This document shows, one piece after another, positions 5,643 to 7,425 of a stretch of DNA of 7,425 nt; the stretch's first letter is position 1; the number at the start of each line of letters is the position of its first letter. Location of the stretch: NCBI GenBank assembly GCA_001800945.1, contig MGWJ01000099.1:1-7425 (forward strand). The letters run 5' to 3'. The position numbers and the translations under genes are program-made. Below the pieces are notes generated by a model. That model ran no database searches and was not told the DNA's origin. It saw nothing but the letters and a program-made list of their open reading frames with translations. This DNA comes from Flavobacteria bacterium RIFCSPLOWO2_12_FULL_31_7 (GTDB lineage Bacteria > Bacteroidota > Bacteroidia > Flavobacteriales > Flavobacteriaceae).

Positions 5643-6761
5643 ATGATAAAATTCACGCAAGTATTAGTTGTATTTTTAGTAACGATTATGGCGCAATCTC
5701 AAACTAAAAAGTTTAAGGTGGTGTTAGATGCGGGGCATGGTGGAAAAGACTATGGTGCCACCTATCATGGAAATATTGAAAAGAAAATTTCATTAAATAC
5801 GGTTCTTAAAGTAGGTGAAATTTTAGCAAAGGAATCCAACGTTGAAGTAATTTATACTAGAAAGACTGATGTTTTTGTTGAATTAGATGAAAGAGCAAAT
5901 ATAGCGAATCGTTCTAAAGGACATTTATTTGTTTCTATGCATTGTAATGCGAACGATAATCAGGCTGCAGCTGGAAATGAAACCTATGTCATGGGAGTTA
6001 CCCGAAATGCTGCAAATTTAGAAGTAGCCAAAAAGGAAAATGCCGTTGTAACTTTAGAAAGTGATTATAAAATTAAGTACGATGGTTTCGATCCAAAATC
6101 ACCAGAATCTGTGATGGGAATTTCTATCATGCAAGAAGAAAATATTCAACAAAGTATTGATATTGCAGGAAAAGTACAACAAGCGTTTACAAAATTTACA
6201 CCTAGTAAAAATAGAGGTGTTAAACAAGCCGGTTTCTTAGTGTTGAGAAAAATTATTATGCCTCGCGTGTTAATTGAAATGGGGTTTGTTTCTAATAAAG
6301 ATGAAGGTGCTTTTTTAAATTCCTCAGAAGGGCAAAATAAATTAGCAGAAGCCATTTCCAAAGCAATTTTAGAATACAGAGATGATTTTTTTAAACTAGA
6401 AACAGGTGTAACTCCAAAAAAAGAAGAGCCTAAAAAAGATTCTGTTAAAAAAGACGAACCTAAAAAAAATGAAGTAAAACCAACATCTGATCACAAAACT
6501 GCTATTGATGGAATTACTTTTAAAATTCAAATTTCAGCAAGTGGTAAAAAGCTAGAAACCTTACCTCAAAACTTCAAAGGATTAAAAAATATTTCTATTG
6601 AAAAGGAAAATGCGATTTATAAATATTTTTATGGTTCAACAGCTTCTTATGCAACTGCAAAACAATTGTTAGAAGAAGCAAAGGCCAAAGGTTATTCTTC
6701 TTCATTTATCGTACCTATAAAAAATGGGAAAAAAATTAAATTAAGCGAGGCAATCAAATAA
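5643..6761 (+). CDS. exported zinc N-acetylmuramoyl-L-alanine amidase (Amidase_3) with SPOR-like C-terminus, copy 2
   Basis: This is a tandem paralogue of the preceding amidase with the same architecture. It has a signal peptide (about 1-20, ending MAQSQ), an Amidase_3 domain (about 24-247), a Lys/Glu/Pro-rich linker (258-280) and a SPOR-like domain (292-357, FKIQIS ... YKYFYG ... KGYSSSFIV), plus a short basic tail. Zinc ligands His32, Glu46 and His100 and catalytic Glu212 (LIEMGFVSN) are all present, as is the same insertion (VMGVTRNAAN ... GFDPKSP ... IMQEE). By eye about half of the first 80 residues of the amidase domain are identical between the two copies. The linker is the main difference: charged here, Ser/Thr-rich in copy 1. 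The 4-nt gap implies co-transcription and probably translational coupling. Why two are kept is unknown; division of labour in cell separation and side-wall turnover is one possibility. Confidence 0.95.
   Translation: MIKFTQVLVVFLVTIMAQSQTKKFKVVLDAGHGGKDYGATYHGNIEKKISLNTVLKVGEILAKESNVEVIYTRKTDVFVELDERANIANRSKGHLFVSMHCNANDNQAAAGNETYVMGVTRNAANLEVAKKENAVVTLESDYKIKYDGFDPKSPESVMGISIMQEENIQQSIDIAGKVQQAFTKFTPSKNRGVKQAGFLVLRKIIMPRVLIEMGFVSNKDEGAFLNSSEGQNKLAEAISKAILEYRDDFFKLETGVTPKKEEPKKDSVKKDEPKKNEVKPTSDHKTAIDGITFKIQISASGKKLETLPQNFKGLKNISIEKENAIYKYFYGSTASYATAKQLLEEAKAKGYSSSFIVPIKNGKKIKLSEAIK
6416..6480 (+). repeat. A-tract-rich Lys/Pro/Glu linker repeat in amidase copy 2
   Basis: This segment encodes a low-complexity linker of repeated (E/D)EPKK(D/N)xVKK-like units. 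It contains A runs of 7 (6416-6422), 6, 6 and 8 (6462-6469) bases. The protein segment is probably a flexible spacer between the catalytic and SPOR-like domains. The A runs are possible slippage sites, but the frame is intact here. Confidence 0.6.
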
Positions 6762-6796
6762 ATATTGCTATTTTTGTTTTTTTAAATTAATATATT

Positions 6797-7425
6797 TTGA
6801 AAATTTCTAGAGAAATTAAAGTTGCCGTTTTAGTTATATTATCCATAGTATTATTTTACTGGGGTTTTGTGTTCCTTAAAGGAAGAAATTTATTCGATAA
6901 CAGTACTAAATTATATGCCGTTTATGATAATGTAGCCGGATTAGTGGTTTCTGCTCCAGTTACAATAAATGGTTTAAACATTGGAAAAGTTAATTCTATT
7001 GAAATGTTGCCAGATGGTAAAATGAAAGTTGAATTGATTATTACAAACGCTCAAATCCAAATTGCAAAATCGAGTACAGCGCAAATTATGGACTCTTGAT
7101 TAATTGGTGGAAGAGAAATTGCCATCTTAAATAATTTTTCAGATAAAAATTTCGTAGAATCAGGTGATATTTTAAAAGCTTCTGATAAACTAGGATTAAC
7201 TGCAGAATTAGCAAATCAAATCGGACCAGTAAAAGATAAAGTTGAAGTTTTATTAGAAAATGCAAATAAATTAATTGAAAATTTAAATGCTACTTTAGAT
7301 GCTTCTACACAACAAAAATTAAAATCTGCAATAGCTTCATTAGAAATTACAATGGCAGAATTTAGTCAAACTTCAAAGAATATTAATGGTATTTTAGCAG
7401 ATAATAAATCGAAATTAAATACAAC
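6797..7425 (+). pseudogene. mlaD: MCE/MlaD-family lipid transport protein, interrupted by in-frame TGA; 3' end outside window
   Basis: MlaD-type MCE proteins are anchored in the inner membrane and form rings that pass phospholipids between membranes with an MlaE/MlaF-type ABC transporter. The product starts MKISREIKVAVL with a membrane helix (about 8-27). The MCE domain follows from about 38: LYAVYDNVAGL, then SAPVTINGLNIGKVNSI. At codon 101 the frame meets TGA (7097-7099), giving a 100-residue product. The same frame then continues without a stop to the window end as LIGGREIAILNNF (the end of the MCE domain), then a helical region (LGLTAELANQIGPVKDKVEVLL ...). Flavobacterial homologues read ...GLIGG... 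here, so Gly (GGA) changed to stop (TGA) by one base is the natural explanation. The start is TTG at 6797; the typical MKISREIK N-terminus supports it. The gene follows the amidases by 35 nt and is probably in the same operon. It is either a true pseudogene or carries a sequencing error. Confidence 0.85.
7097..7099 (+). other. premature in-frame TGA within the mlaD-like gene
   Basis: The codons read ATT ATG GAC TCT TGA TTA ATT GGT GGA. Protein similarity continues in the same frame on both sides, so this is a substitution and not an indel. One G-to-T change at 7097 (GGA to TGA) explains it, restoring the conserved (S/D)xGLIGG motif of the MCE domain. Confidence 0.85.

Noticed and set aside
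6146..6361. Minus-strand open frame opposite amidase copy 2
   Set aside because: It is a shadow of the conserved amidase frame, with no independent support.
7097..7099. Alternative genetic code (UGA read as glycine) to explain the mlaD interruption
   Set aside because: nhaA ends with TGA (581-583) at its expected C-terminus, and glycines in all conserved motifs of the other genes use GGN codons. One substitution or sequencing error is far simpler.

Overview
The window is AT-rich and reads as chromosomal DNA of a Flavobacteriaceae (Bacteroidota) organism. The evidence is the recognisable flavobacterial forms of LptD, NhaA and MCE/MlaD, a Bacteroidota-type insertion inside both amidases, signal peptides ending in ...YSQ or ...QSQ, the lack of clear Shine-Dalgarno sequences, and intergenic TTCGTGGCAA-type repeats that I recall as common in this group. 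I see no phage, insertion sequence, CRISPR array, tRNA or rRNA.

Layout. Positions 1-65 form a long perfect inverted repeat that looks like a folded-back sequence end. It runs into the 3' half of nhaA (Na+/H+ antiporter, + strand, to 583). A 256-bp AT-rich gap with two copies of AATTCGTGGCAAAA leads to a short methylglyoxal synthase gene, mgsA (840-1226, +). mgsA converges on ridA (1302-1682, -), with a bidirectional terminator hairpin between them. Upstream of ridA lies a spacer holding a third TTCGTGGCAA copy inside an 8-bp-period repeat. Next is a large LptD-type outer-membrane LPS assembly gene (1830-4448, -). Diverging from it across 107 bp is a + strand run of two tandem paralogous N-acetylmuramoyl-L-alanine amidases (4556-5638 and 5643-6761, 4 nt apart). 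These are followed by an MCE/MlaD-family lipid-transport gene that starts at 6797 and runs off the right edge.

How the genes relate. From lptD rightward the window is a cell-envelope cluster: LPS insertion into the outer membrane (LptD), peptidoglycan hydrolysis by exported zinc amidases with SPOR-like C-termini, and phospholipid traffic (MlaD). The left part is ordinary housekeeping: pH/sodium balance, the methylglyoxal bypass and enamine/imine deamination.

I did not find a convincing new biological system. The most notable signals are: an in-frame TGA at 7097-7099 that interrupts the mlaD-like frame exactly where a conserved glycine is expected, with the same frame intact for over 100 codons beyond; the fold-back palindrome at the left end, probably an artefact; an LptD whose only cysteine sits in a lipobox-like motif; and a short motif placed just upstream of both mgsA and ridA and pointing toward each gene.
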